Of a stretch of DNA of 64,000 bases, positions 46,794-56,080 are shown piece by piece (position 1 is the stretch's first letter; every line of letters begins with the position of its first letter). The translations under genes were made by a program, and so were the position numbers. The notes beneath the pieces are model-generated. The model did not search any database. It saw only the letters and a program-made list of their open reading frames with translations, and was not told where the DNA came from. Origin of the DNA: RECM01 sp047921215 (GTDB lineage Bacteria; Bacteroidota; Rhodothermia; Balneolales; Cyclonatronaceae); contig JBLRWO010000005.1 of NCBI GenBank assembly GCA_047921215.1, positions 88,686-152,685 on the forward strand. The letters run 5' to 3'.

Positions 46794-48197
46794 TCAGATA
46801 ATCTTCGTTGTGCCTCCCCGCTCCAGCTGGATGTCCATCACCGGCTTGTTGTTCTGCCAGGCACCGCGGGTGAAGTCGGGGATGTCGACCGAGGCCGACC
46901 GGTTAGCGACAGACTGCTCCGTGAGCGGGGCGATGGCGCTCCACAGTGCGGCATCGTAGACGTCGATCTCTACCGGTAAACCGTTGCGAAGGCAGTCGAT
47001 AAGCCGCCAGTCCATGATGGTATCCATGCCGCCGTGTCCGCCCACTTGCCGGGCCATGTCGCCCACGCGCTTTGTGATCTCGGGTGTGAATTTCGCCTCC
47101 AGCTCCTTCATGGCCTTATCGTCGAGCCAGCCGGTGTGGCTGGTTGAAATCCGTGCGGGTGTGGGCCACTTTTGGGCTGTTCCCTTCGTGCCGCTTACAA
47201 GGTAGATGCGCGTATAGGGCCGCGGCGAGGTAACGTCGTGCTGGATCATGATGGTTCGCCCCTTTTGGGTGCGGATAGTGGTCGTGTTCATATTGCCTCT
47301 GTAGTTCCTGTCCACAAAGGGTTTCCACAGGTCGTTTTCGTCGGCAAGCTCGCGTGCGCGGCCGGCCATCATAAAGTCGTTGCCGGATACCGAAACCAGG
47401 TAATCCATCCTGTCGCCGCAGTTGATGTTCATCAGCTTCGACATAGGCCCGATGGCATGTGGCGGGTAGAGCAGTCCGTTGCGCTCCGAATTCTCGCGGA
47501 GCCTCCAGAGATCATGATAGTAGGTCTCCGAGAAATTAAGATCCATCAGATCATGGATGTAGGCTCCTTCACCATGAACAATCTCACCCAAAAAGCCCTG
47601 GTGTGCCATGTTCATCACCATCATCTCAAAAAAATCGTAGCAGGTATTGCCCAGCATCATGCAGTGTTGCCCCGTTTTCTCGGAGGTCTCGACCAGCTGC
47701 CAGCATTCGTCGATTGTTTTGGCCGCCGGCAGTTCCACGCCCACATGCTTGCCATGCTCCATGGCGTAGACACTCTGCTCGGCATGCTGGTCCCACGGCG
47801 TGCAGATGTAAACCAGGTCCACATCGTCGCTGTCGCACAAGGCTTTCCAGGCGTCGGCACGGCCGGAGTAGAGCCGGGGTCTGTGTACTGTGGCGTCGAG
47901 TTTGGTCTTTGCCTTTTCAGCCCGGTCGGGCTCGATGTCGCAGATGGCTGTGATCTGTACGCCCTCGATGCGCGGCAGGCGCTCTACGGCCCCTGAGCCC
48001 CGGTTGCCGATACCGATCAGGCCGATGCGGACCGTCTCAAGTTTTGGCGCTGCGTAGCCCGACATGTTGCCGGCCATAAGACGTGAATACTTCCTGCCGG
48101 TGAGTCCTGCCGGCAGCATGTTTGCGAGGGATGATCCGACAAAGCCGGCTCCTGCCAGCCCCAGAGAGGCCTGTTTGATAAAATCGCGACGATCCAT
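46794..48197 (-). CDS. Tat-exported Gfo/Idh/MocA-type GH109 glycosidase
   Basis: The 467-residue protein has a Tat leader (MDRRDFIKQASLGL), a Rossmann NAD site GIGNRG (62-67) in VRIGLIGIGNRGSGAVE, and the GH109 block ELPAAKTIDECWQLVE, LLYPPHAIGPMSKLMNINCGDRMDYLVSVSGND and NMNTTTIRTQKGRTIMIQHD. GH109 members are alpha-N-acetylgalactosaminidases that act through an NAD-dependent elimination mechanism. It is convergent with the kinase, and its cargo (GalNAc) fits the neighbouring symporter, nucleotidyltransferase and kinase. Not every GH109-like sequence is active on GalNAc. Confidence 0.85.
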   Translation of the reverse strand: MDRRDFIKQASLGLAGAGFVGSSLANMLPAGLTGRKYSRLMAGNMSGYAAPKLETVRIGLIGIGNRGSGAVERLPRIEGVQITAICDIEPDRAEKAKTKLDATVHRPRLYSGRADAWKALCDSDDVDLVYICTPWDQHAEQSVYAMEHGKHVGVELPAAKTIDECWQLVETSEKTGQHCMMLGNTCYDFFEMMVMNMAHQGFLGEIVHGEGAYIHDLMDLNFSETYYHDLWRLRENSERNGLLYPPHAIGPMSKLMNINCGDRMDYLVSVSGNDFMMAGRARELADENDLWKPFVDRNYRGNMNTTTIRTQKGRTIMIQHDVTSPRPYTRIYLVSGTKGTAQKWPTPARISTSHTGWLDDKAMKELEAKFTPEITKRVGDMARQVGGHGGMDTIMDWRLIDCLRNGLPVEIDVYDAALWSAIAPLTEQSVANRSASVDIPDFTRGAWQNNKPVMDIQLERGGTTKII

Positions 48198-48501
48198 AAG
48201 TTGAGTATTTGGTTTCGTTTTATTGCGGAATCTTTAAAAATACTTTTTAATTATGTTTCATTATAATAGAATTTCCCAAAATATCTAAGCACAGATGTTC
48301 GAAATTCAGATAAAAATGTACGATCAGCTGGCAGTCAAATGAGGGTACGGAGGGGCAGCCGTGTGAGTCACCCATATTTTAGACTGTGGTCGTAATAGTC
48401 CGTGTACTGGTGAGATTGAATTCTTCAGTCTGATGTTTTCCGGTATTACTTTGAATACAAGAAATCGATTTAGTAAAAAGCGTAAAAAAGGATACCGGCG
48501 A
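48198..48501. other. Intergenic stretch, no gene seen
   Basis: About 300 bp between the two leftward units. The left part is the upstream region of the GH109 gene; the rest follows the second response regulator. Neither a coding frame nor a hairpin with T tract was found. Confidence 0.4.
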
Positions 48502-48954
48502 CTATATTTTGAGCACAAAATTTGTCTTGACGCTATCTGAATTCAGGTTCAAATGAGTCAATGAAAGAGATTTTTTCAATACTTTTTTGAGTTCACTATA
48601 AGCAGCCGGTTTGGTGATGTAAATATTGGCACCGTGATAAAACGTATCATCGATATCTTTTTCGGATGTTGACGTTGAGTAAATCGCAATTGAGATATCG
48701 CTGAATTTTTCTTGGCTGCGGATCTCCTTCAGGCATTCAATACCATTCATATTCGGCATATTGAGATCCAGAAAGATAATATGGGGTAGTGGGTTATCGT
48801 CAGTTGTGAGAAATTCCATCAGTTGTTTGCCATCATTCACCATACTCACGGTGATATCCTTATCCATTTCACACAGGATCTCTTTGAAAATCAGCCTGTC
48901 GTCCTCGTCATCATCAGTTAGAAGAACGTGAAGCGGAGCTTTTCGCCTTTTCAT
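48502..48954 (-). CDS. Single-domain response regulator (last gene of signalling operon)
   Basis: The 150-residue protein is a stand-alone receiver domain. The acidic pocket is TDDDEDD (residues 13-19), phosphoacceptor Asp63 in FLDLNMPNMNG, then IYSTSTSE and the Lys in YITKP. It has no output domain, resembling the Rcp1 type that partners phytochrome-like kinases. Its ATG overlaps the kinase stop (TAATG), so it is coupled and likely phosphorylated by that kinase. A short C-terminal extension (LTHLNLNSDSVKTNFVLKI) is unlike a helix-turn-helix. Confidence 0.92.
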   Translation of the reverse strand: MKRRKAPLHVLLTDDDEDDRLIFKEILCEMDKDITVSMVNDGKQLMEFLTTDDNPLPHIIFLDLNMPNMNGIECLKEIRSQEKFSDISIAIYSTSTSEKDIDDTFYHGANIYITKPAAYSELKKVLKKSLSLTHLNLNSDSVKTNFVLKI

Positions 48955-51900
48955 TATTCCGCCGAAGTTTGGGTTTCTGCAGGAATATAAATATCGAATG
49001 TGGTTCCTTTATTTATGGCACTATCAACAAATATTTCCCCATGATGTTGGGTCACAATTTTTTTCACTGTCGCCAGGCCGATTCCCGTACCCGGATATTC
49101 ATCTTTTGAATGGAGCTTTTGAAATACCTCGAATATTTTTTTACTGAATTTTTTATCAAAACCGATACCGTTATCAGATACTGAAACATGGCAGTAATTT
49201 TGATTCCCCGACAGGCCTTTTACCGTCAGTTCACTCCCGTTAACAATACTGCTTTTAATCTTTATGTGAGGTTTTACTCCGGTTTTTGAAAATTTGAGCG
49301 CATTGCTAATGAGATTATTCATCAGCTGCCGGAACTGAAAAACAATAATACTGGCCTCACACATATCCTGCAGCTCAACGGTGGCTTGTTTTTCGTTAAT
49401 CACGTCCTTGAAGTTTGCTAAAACCTCTTTAATGACAGTACCCAAATCCACGTTTTCAAAAATTCTCTCTGAGGTGTTGAGGCGTGAGAATTCAAGAAGC
49501 TCTTCAATAAGCTTCTGCATCCGTTTTGCAGCGCCCTGCATAACAGTAAAATAGGATTTACCCTTTTCAGAGAGGTTTTCGTTCTCTTTTTCAAGTACCA
49601 GACCTGCAAAGGTTTGGATTTTTCGGAGCGGCTCCTGCAAATCGTGGCTGGATATATAGGTAAAAGCTTCCAGCTCTTTATTCATTTCCATTAACTCCTT
49701 GTTCATATCCCGGAGTTCTTCAATGGCATTTTTTAACTCAACAGTCCGTTCTTCAATTTTTTCTTCCAGCTCTTTGGTATATCGCTCCTGTATTTCACGC
49801 CGTTTTTTTCGCTCTCTTTCCCGTTCAGTAATATCTTCAACAGACAACAGGATTAAATTTTCGGATCCATCATCCTTAGCAACTTCCCGCGCATTCAGAA
49901 GCAGATGACGTTCACCAATACCGGGAAAAGTGTGAACGATTTCATAATCAATTACGATAGGATTTTCGGTAATAATATCTTCAAGCAGTTTTTTGATTTC
50001 AGGAAAGCTCCACATCTTGGCTCCCACATCATAAATCAGTGACCCAACAGTTTCCTTTTCTTTAAGCTTAAATTGTTTGTAAAAGGCATTATTAACGGTT
50101 CTCACCCGAAGGTTTTTATCCAACACGAGCAGTGGTTCGCGAATATTTTCAACAATTGATTCAGAATAATTTCTTTCAGCTTCAATCTGTTCATTTAAAC
50201 TGCTCATTTCCTGATTGAGGACAATCAGCTCTTCATTTGTGCTTTGAAGCTCCTCCTTACTGGTCTCTAACTCTTCATTCAGACTCTGTAACTCTTCACT
50301 GCTGCTCATCAACTCTTCGTTCGCACTTTGGAGTTCTTCGATCACAACTTCCTGATCTTCCGTGATGTTTCGCATGTCCTCTCTTGTGTCAACAAGTTCC
50401 TGCTCTAACTTCTGAATTCGAAGATCTTTATTGGTATCCGGTTCGCCGGCTGTTTCTGAGCCTTCCGTTCCCGTTCTTTGTCGTTTGTTTTCAGCGGTAG
50501 TGTCGTGAAACAGGATTAAATAATGGGGCTCTATGGTATTAGGGAGTGGAATAGCTTCGATGGAAATCGTATGAAGTTCATCATTTATCTTGACCGGTAT
50601 GTTCTCTTTTTTTACTACTTCATGCCCCTGTTTTGCTTTATACAATACATTACGCAGTTCAAATGCCAGGCCCGGCACGGCAAGTGCCATTAGATTATGG
50701 CTCGGTTTACCTGACGATTGCTCTAAATACGGTCCGGTTTTTCCCCGGTATTGTACAATATCCATCGCTTCATTCACCACTACACCGGCAGGGGTGTAGT
50801 TCTTGAGCATGTACTCGTCTGCCGTTTTTTGAAAATCGGCGCTCTTCTTTTTCGGGATTTCGTTTTTTTTCCTCTGATTAAAATCAAGTTCCGAACTCCG
50901 GTTAACCACCTGCACGAACTTACTGGAGGCATTCTTACGTGAATATATTTTGCCACTTTTTGCAGCTTCAGAAAAAAGATCGGGTACACCGCTGGTTGTT
51001 TCCGATTTACCGAGCAATAATATCCCTTTTTGGTTTAGCACATAATGAAATGTGGTCAGTGCTTTTTTTTGTAAATAGGGTTCAAAATATATGAGCACAT
51101 TACGACAGCTTATCAGGTCTATCTTGCCAAATGGAGGATCTTTTAAAAAATTATGAACGGCAAAAACACACATATCCCGAACCTGCCGGTTAACCTGAAA
51201 ATTCCCATTTGATTTGGTAAAGTACTTATTAATGCGTTTCTCAGATACCCCGGTCAATTCCGCTGTCGTATATGTGCCTGAACGAGCCTTGTCGATTGCG
51301 GATTCGCTTAAATCAGATGCAAATATCTGTACTTTTCTCCCGGGGTTTCTCACAGAACGGGATTCTAACAGTTCTCGAAACAGAATAGCCAGAGAGTAGG
51401 CCTCCTCACCGGTACTGCAACCCGCCACCCATACCCGTATGGTTTTATCGTCAGGAATTTTATCGATAAGATTCGGCAAAAAATGGCTGGAAAGATTTTC
51501 AAAAATTTTTGAGTCACGGAAGAAAGAGGAAACAGGAATCAGAAAATCACTAAACAGGGTATCCTGTTCCTCTTTGTTTTCTCTTAAATAATCCAGGTAG
51601 GCGGGCACCTTTTTTATTTTGTTTATCGCCATTCTCCGAAGTATTCTTCTGCGGATCGTGGTCTGCTTGTAATAGGTAAAGTCAGTGCCTTTTCGAACTC
51701 GCAACAGAGTGATAATTTGCATAAAGGAACTCTCAACATCCCTTTCCGATGGGGAACCTAAAGCATCTTCGGTTTTAATAAAATGCTTTATCTCGAGCAA
51801 TTTTTTCGGTATTTCTTCCGGTGGCAGTACAAAATCAACAACCCCTGCATGAATTGCGCTGCCGGGCATTCCATTGTATTCTGCCGATTCAATATTTTGC

Positions 51901-52403
51901 GAAAAGGTTATGCCCCCGCCATCTTTGATGGCTTTTAATCCTATGGTGCCATCCGATGCGGTACCCGACAGTACCACCCCAATGGCATGTGATTCATAAA
52001 TTTCAGCAAGCGCTGAAAACAGAAGGTCGATGGGAAGAATTCGTTCTGATTTTTTCTTTTCGGGCCGATCAGTGAGCCGTAATTTACCATCAGACGCCTT
52101 CATCAATTTGTTACTGGGCATAACATAGACACGGTTCGGCTCAATTTTATACTCCTCCGACATTTCTACTACCGGCATTTTTGTCTCTTTTTGGAGTATT
52201 TCGGGCAAAAGGCTTTCGTGATCCGGATCTAAATGCTGTATAAATAAAAAAGCCATACCGGGCTTTTCTTTAGTGGCTCTTAGAAATTTTTTAAAAGCCG
52301 ATAACCCCCCGGCTGATGCGCCTATAGCAACAACAGGAAATAAAGTTACAGTTTTTTTGCTTTTTCCCTTATCAGTTGCCTGATTCACTGACTTTTCGGC
52401 CAT
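48954..52403 (-). CDS. CheB-CheR-PAS-histidine kinase fusion sensor
   Basis: A 1149-residue cytoplasmic protein with no membrane segment. Residues 20-205 are CheB methylesterase without its receiver (Ser30 in GASAGG, His57 in IQHLDPDHES, Asp151 in SGTASDGTIGLKAI). Residues 215-490 are CheR methyltransferase (SAM motif VAGCSTGEEAYS, SSFFRDSKIFENLS). Residues 525-635 are PAS-like, 660-745 a coiled coil of EELQSxNEEL repeats, 745-860 a second PAS, and 910-1145 a HisKA/HATPase unit (His920 in ISSHDLQEPLRKIQ, NLISNALKFSK, DNGIGFD, GTGIGLATVKKI). The kinase is at the C-terminus. The flanking receivers are its probable targets. No MCP receptor gene is adjacent, so the methylated target is unclear. 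Confidence 0.95.
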   Translation of the reverse strand: MAEKSVNQATDKGKSKKTVTLFPVVAIGASAGGLSAFKKFLRATKEKPGMAFLFIQHLDPDHESLLPEILQKETKMPVVEMSEEYKIEPNRVYVMPSNKLMKASDGKLRLTDRPEKKKSERILPIDLLFSALAEIYESHAIGVVLSGTASDGTIGLKAIKDGGGITFSQNIESAEYNGMPGSAIHAGVVDFVLPPEEIPKKLLEIKHFIKTEDALGSPSERDVESSFMQIITLLRVRKGTDFTYYKQTTIRRRILRRMAINKIKKVPAYLDYLRENKEEQDTLFSDFLIPVSSFFRDSKIFENLSSHFLPNLIDKIPDDKTIRVWVAGCSTGEEAYSLAILFRELLESRSVRNPGRKVQIFASDLSESAIDKARSGTYTTAELTGVSEKRINKYFTKSNGNFQVNRQVRDMCVFAVHNFLKDPPFGKIDLISCRNVLIYFEPYLQKKALTTFHYVLNQKGILLLGKSETTSGVPDLFSEAAKSGKIYSRKNASSKFVQVVNRSSELDFNQRKKNEIPKKKSADFQKTADEYMLKNYTPAGVVVNEAMDIVQYRGKTGPYLEQSSGKPSHNLMALAVPGLAFELRNVLYKAKQGHEVVKKENIPVKINDELHTISIEAIPLPNTIEPHYLILFHDTTAENKRQRTGTEGSETAGEPDTNKDLRIQKLEQELVDTREDMRNITEDQEVVIEELQSANEELMSSSEELQSLNEELETSKEELQSTNEELIVLNQEMSSLNEQIEAERNYSESIVENIREPLLVLDKNLRVRTVNNAFYKQFKLKEKETVGSLIYDVGAKMWSFPEIKKLLEDIITENPIVIDYEIVHTFPGIGERHLLLNAREVAKDDGSENLILLSVEDITERERERKKRREIQERYTKELEEKIEERTVELKNAIEELRDMNKELMEMNKELEAFTYISSHDLQEPLRKIQTFAGLVLEKENENLSEKGKSYFTVMQGAAKRMQKLIEELLEFSRLNTSERIFENVDLGTVIKEVLANFKDVINEKQATVELQDMCEASIIVFQFRQLMNNLISNALKFSKTGVKPHIKIKSSIVNGSELTVKGLSGNQNYCHVSVSDNGIGFDKKFSKKIFEVFQKLHSKDEYPGTGIGLATVKKIVTQHHGEIFVDSAINKGTTFDIYIPAETQTSAE

Positions 52404-52408
52404 TGTAT

Positions 52409-52879
52409 TTAATCTGTGGTTAGCATAAAACTCTCTTTTCCCGGAAGCTTCAGGTCCCTATCGGCTATTAATGTAAGTGATTTGTATATAAGCTCTTTGA
52501 GTTCCCAAAAATTGGCCGGTTTTCGAATATAATAGTGTGCCGCATCTTTGAAAACCTGCTTTATCATTTCATCATTAGTAGCAGTAGAAAAAATTATTAC
52601 GGGTAAATCCTGCAATTTTGTGTTTCTCTTTATTTCGCCTAAAGCTGCAAATCCGTTTTTTCGGGGCATGTTCAGATCAAGAAAAAGAGCATCAGGAAGC
52701 CCGGTTTTTTTTCTGAGCCATTCCATAAGTTCTTCACCGTTATTGAAAGTAGTGAGTTTAACCGACACGGGCAATTCGTCTATGGCTTTATCAAACAGGA
52801 GTCGATCCTCAAAATCATCTTCGGCCAAAATTATATTGAGTTTACGACGTATTGGTTTATATTCTTTTGCATTTTCCAT
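52409..52879 (-). CDS. Single-domain response regulator (first gene of signalling operon)
   Basis: The 156-residue receiver has acidic residues AEDDFED (19-25), phosphoacceptor Asp68 in LFLDLNMPRKNG, IIFSTATNDE and Lys in YYIRKPANF. No DNA-binding domain. It is 5 bp upstream of the CheB-CheR-PAS-kinase gene and similar in type to the receiver after it, giving a receiver-kinase-receiver operon. The two receivers are clearly distinct in sequence and could act on different outputs. Confidence 0.92.
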   Translation of the reverse strand: MENAKEYKPIRRKLNIILAEDDFEDRLLFDKAIDELPVSVKLTTFNNGEELMEWLRKKTGLPDALFLDLNMPRKNGFAALGEIKRNTKLQDLPVIIFSTATNDEMIKQVFKDAAHYYIRKPANFWELKELIYKSLTLIADRDLKLPGKESFMLTTD

Positions 52880-53370
52880 AATGAACGGTACTTGTAATAG
52901 CGTGTGTTATTAATCTGATTATTTCAAAGCGAAGCTTAAACGGTTATAGCTTTTTAACCGGAATTGAGATCACCATCGGTCTGATCAGGACTACTCATGA
53001 AAATAAATATCTTTGCTAAAAAGACGGACTTCACTCGGGTAAGCATCCCTTTTTAGTATCAAACGCGTAATTAACAGATTCCTCTGAAAATGTTATCCTT
53101 GATTTTCATGTCGAAGTTCTAACGTAGTAAGATGCAGAATTTGTGACTTTTTTGGTTATATATTCCCATGCAGGAGTTGCAATAATTACTGATTGTATCG
53201 GATTGAACCTTCATTATTTCCATTTAAATAAGAGAAGCGCTACTGTTTTACGGTACCATCGCAGGTATAATTGGGCAGTACTTCCGGAAGCAGATTAAAA
53301 TGGATCCTAATCGTCAGTCGATAGTAAAAGCAATACGTATATTTGTTGCGATCAAGGGTTGTACCCCAAA
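52880..53370. other. Intergenic stretch upstream of the signalling operon, no gene seen
   Basis: About 490 AT-rich bases. It must hold the leftward promoter of the receiver-kinase operon. Frames were inspected on both strands and showed no coding pattern; the antisense ORF overlapping the tRNA (53300-53557) is not a gene. Confidence 0.4.
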
Positions 53371-53406
53371 TAAAAAAGCCCTGCAACTCAATGAGTTACA
53401 AGGCTT
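53371..53406 (-). terminator. Rho-independent terminator of tRNA-fMet
   Basis: On the minus strand AAGCC-TTGTAACTC pairs with GAGTTGCAGGGCTT across a tiny loop and is followed by six Ts. It begins 5 bp after the tRNA 3' end and would terminate its transcript. Confidence 0.8.
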
Positions 53407-53410
53407 GTTG

Positions 53411-53483
<73 letters not shown>

Positions 53484-53661
53484 GTGTACTGAAATCGTTT
53501 TTAATTCAGGAACCGAAGATACGAACTAATGTCTGCCATTGTCAAAATAAATATTGAAAAACGCTTTGTTTTGCCGCTGAGCACTAAAACCGGTATCTTG
53601 ACGCAATCTGATCAAGGCCACAGATCAACAGTGAATTATTAAACCGTTAAACTCTTTTGTA

Positions 53662-55056
53662 ATGACCGTAAAAACCCCTGCTGTTGAAGCAAAATCCGTA
53701 CACAGCATTCTTGGAAAACACTTGTTAACCGATGGTTTCGATATCGTCCTGGATCTGGAAAAAAGCAAGGTTCCCTACCTGTACGATTCCAAGCATGGAA
53801 AACAATATCTCGACTTCTTTACTTTTTTTGCTTCTAACCCGGTGGGAATGAACCATCCCGGGCTACACGACGAGCAATTCCGTGAAACCATGATGCGGGT
53901 TGCTATTCATAATCCATCAAATTCCGACATTTACACCACAGAAATGGCTGCATTTGTCGATACCTTCAGCAGGGTGGGTATTCCGGACTATATGCCGCAC
54001 GCCTTTTTTATCTCGGGTGGAGCACTTGCTGTTGAAAACGCCCTTAAGGTAGCATTCGACTGGAAGGTGCAGAAAAACTTCCGCAAGGGGTATCGCACTG
54101 AAAAAGGACATAAAGTACTCCACTTCGAAAAGGCTTTTCATGGCCGTACAGGCTATACGATGTCGCTCACGAATACCGAGCCCGGTAAGGTCGCCTATTT
54201 CCCGAAATTCGACTGGCCCCGCATCATCAGCCCTGCTGTGAAATTTCCTGTCAGCGATGCCAATACACAAGCTGCAGAAGAGCTGGAAAAAAAGGCACTG
54301 GCACAGGCCCGCAAGTATTTTGAGATTCATAAAGACGATATTGCCGCCATCATACTGGAACCCATTCAGGGTGAAGGGGGCGACAACCATTTCCGTCCGG
54401 AATTTCACCGGGAACTGCGTAACCTTGCCGATGAATTCGAAGCACTGCTCATATACGATGAGGTTCAGACCGGGGTTGGCCTTACCGGAAAATTCTGGGC
54501 ACATGAACACTATGTGAAACCCGATATTCTTGCGTTCGGCAAAAAAGCACAGGTGTGTGGCATTCTGGTTGGCAACCGTATTGACGACCTGGATACGAAC
54601 GTGTTTAAGGTTTCGTCCCGGATCAATTCAACCTGGGGAGGCAGTCTGGTCGATATGGTTCGTTTTCAGCGTTATCTCGAAATTATCGAACAGGATAATC
54701 TGGTTGAAAACGCCCGGACAGTAGGCGACTATCTGCTTGGCCGCATTAAAGATTTCACCGACCGGTATGAATATGTTTCGAATGCCCGGGGCAAGGGGCT
54801 TATGTGTGCCTTCGATTTCCCCGGCGATCACGCCCGGAAGGCTTTTCTGAATGCCTGCTATGAAAACGGTCTGATCATGCTTCCCTGCGGCACCCATTCT
54901 GTCAGATTCCGTCCACCGCTCACCATCACAAAGGAACATATCGATGAGGGCATGGATATTATCGAAAAGTCGATAGCGGAAGCAATGGAATCGTGCCCGA
55001 TGATCGAGTTCCATGCATCAGGGAATAAAAAAATTCAGGAGTTTCTCACAGACTGA
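53662..55056 (+). CDS. lat: L-lysine 6-transaminase
   Basis: Class III PLP enzyme moving the epsilon-amino group of lysine to 2-oxoglutarate and producing the semialdehyde that cyclises to piperideine-6-carboxylate. The 464-residue sequence has the LAT-specific features LDLEKSKVPYLYDSKHGKQYLDFFTFFASNPVG (as three blocks), FFISGGALAVENALK, LEPIQGEGGDNHF, IYDEVQTGVGLTGKFWAHEHY (Asp266) and the Schiff-base Lys of FGKKAQVCG (Lys294/295). In mycobacteria and related bacteria it is starvation-induced. It is convergent with an SDR gene; a saccharopine-dehydrogenase-like enzyme lies about 7 kb away. Confidence 0.93.
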   Translation: MTVKTPAVEAKSVHSILGKHLLTDGFDIVLDLEKSKVPYLYDSKHGKQYLDFFTFFASNPVGMNHPGLHDEQFRETMMRVAIHNPSNSDIYTTEMAAFVDTFSRVGIPDYMPHAFFISGGALAVENALKVAFDWKVQKNFRKGYRTEKGHKVLHFEKAFHGRTGYTMSLTNTEPGKVAYFPKFDWPRIISPAVKFPVSDANTQAAEELEKKALAQARKYFEIHKDDIAAIILEPIQGEGGDNHFRPEFHRELRNLADEFEALLIYDEVQTGVGLTGKFWAHEHYVKPDILAFGKKAQVCGILVGNRIDDLDTNVFKVSSRINSTWGGSLVDMVRFQRYLEIIEQDNLVENARTVGDYLLGRIKDFTDRYEYVSNARGKGLMCAFDFPGDHARKAFLNACYENGLIMLPCGTHSVRFRPPLTITKEHIDEGMDIIEKSIAEAMESCPMIEFHASGNKKIQEFLTD

Positions 55057-55091
55057 ATTCGAATAAAGGGCCTGTAGCAGGCAGATGCATG

Positions 55092-55811
55092 TCAGACCAT
55101 CTGATGTGAATCGGGCTGAATGGTAATTTCGTTCAACACAGATTGTGCGGGTTGCGATACCGCGTAATAGACCGCTTTTGCCACTTCATCAGCCGATAGC
55201 ATTTTATCTTTCTGCACCCTCATATCAATCGTATCGTTCTCCCAGAAAGGTGTGTCGATGCCTCCGAGATAAAGAAGCGAGAATTTGATATTGGATCTCC
55301 GGGTCTCTTCGATCAAAGCTTTGGTAAAACCGGTTACCGCAAACTTGCTGGCCGAATAAACCGAGGAATTCCGCATTACGGCTTTACCGAGTATACCGGG
55401 AAACATGATCACACTTCCCTGTTTTTCGGTAACCATGTGGCGGAGAACGGTTTGGGTAACGAGGAATGTGCCATATACATTTACATCAAAAACCCTCCTG
55501 GCATCTTTCGGGTTGATATCGAGTATGGGTTGTATAAGACCCTCACCGAATGCGTTGATCAGTACATCGATTTTGCCGAGTTCCTTGACCACCGTTTCGG
55601 CCATTGATGACACGGATGAATGATCGGTGGCGTCAAATTCGATAACAAAGGCCTCGCCACCATGATTGTTGATCTCTCTGGCTGTTTCCTCGGCCTTGCT
55701 TTTATTACGCGCTGCGAGTACAATTTTAGCTCCTGCTCTCGAGAAAATTCTGGCGCAGGCTGTGCCGACTCCGCCAGATCCGCCGGCTATTAGTATTACT
55801 TTGTCCTGCAT
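55092..55811 (-). CDS. SDR-family oxidoreductase, catalytic Ser replaced
   Basis: The 239-residue protein has the Rossmann start VILIAGGSGGVGTACARIF, LINAFGEG and YSASKFAVTGF with the YxxxK pair. At the position of the catalytic Ser, 13 residues before the Tyr, it has Gly (FPGILG), so classical dehydrogenase activity may be lost or altered. The family normally oxidises or reduces hydroxy/keto groups with NAD(P). It is convergent with lat and monocistronic. Confidence 0.85.
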   Translation of the reverse strand: MQDKVILIAGGSGGVGTACARIFSRAGAKIVLAARNKSKAEETAREINNHGGEAFVIEFDATDHSSVSSMAETVVKELGKIDVLINAFGEGLIQPILDINPKDARRVFDVNVYGTFLVTQTVLRHMVTEKQGSVIMFPGILGKAVMRNSSVYSASKFAVTGFTKALIEETRRSNIKFSLLYLGGIDTPFWENDTIDMRVQKDKMLSADEVAKAVYYAVSQPAQSVLNEITIQPDSHQMV

Positions 55812-56080
55812 GATTTTTTTATGAAATTAATTTCGTTGAATTAAATGTGTTCATACGAGCGCCTTTATCTGATTTATCGTTGCTTGCGTTCGTACTGGCA
55901 GCTAAACATTTGTTATCTCATAAACATTCCGCACCTGATGGTCGGGTGGTGCAGGAGGCCTGCACCGATTATCATCCCAACCGTCTGCATGGACATACTG
56001 CCCGGGTTCCTGTTTTTGTATTCAGAAAGTCATTGTCTGGATAAAAACAGATGCCTGATTCTGTCAGTGGCCCTACCGGG

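Noticed and set aside
47172..47996. Rightward ORF of 274 codons opposite the GH109 gene
   Set aside because: His/Val-rich antisense of a GC-rich gene; no start signal or domain.
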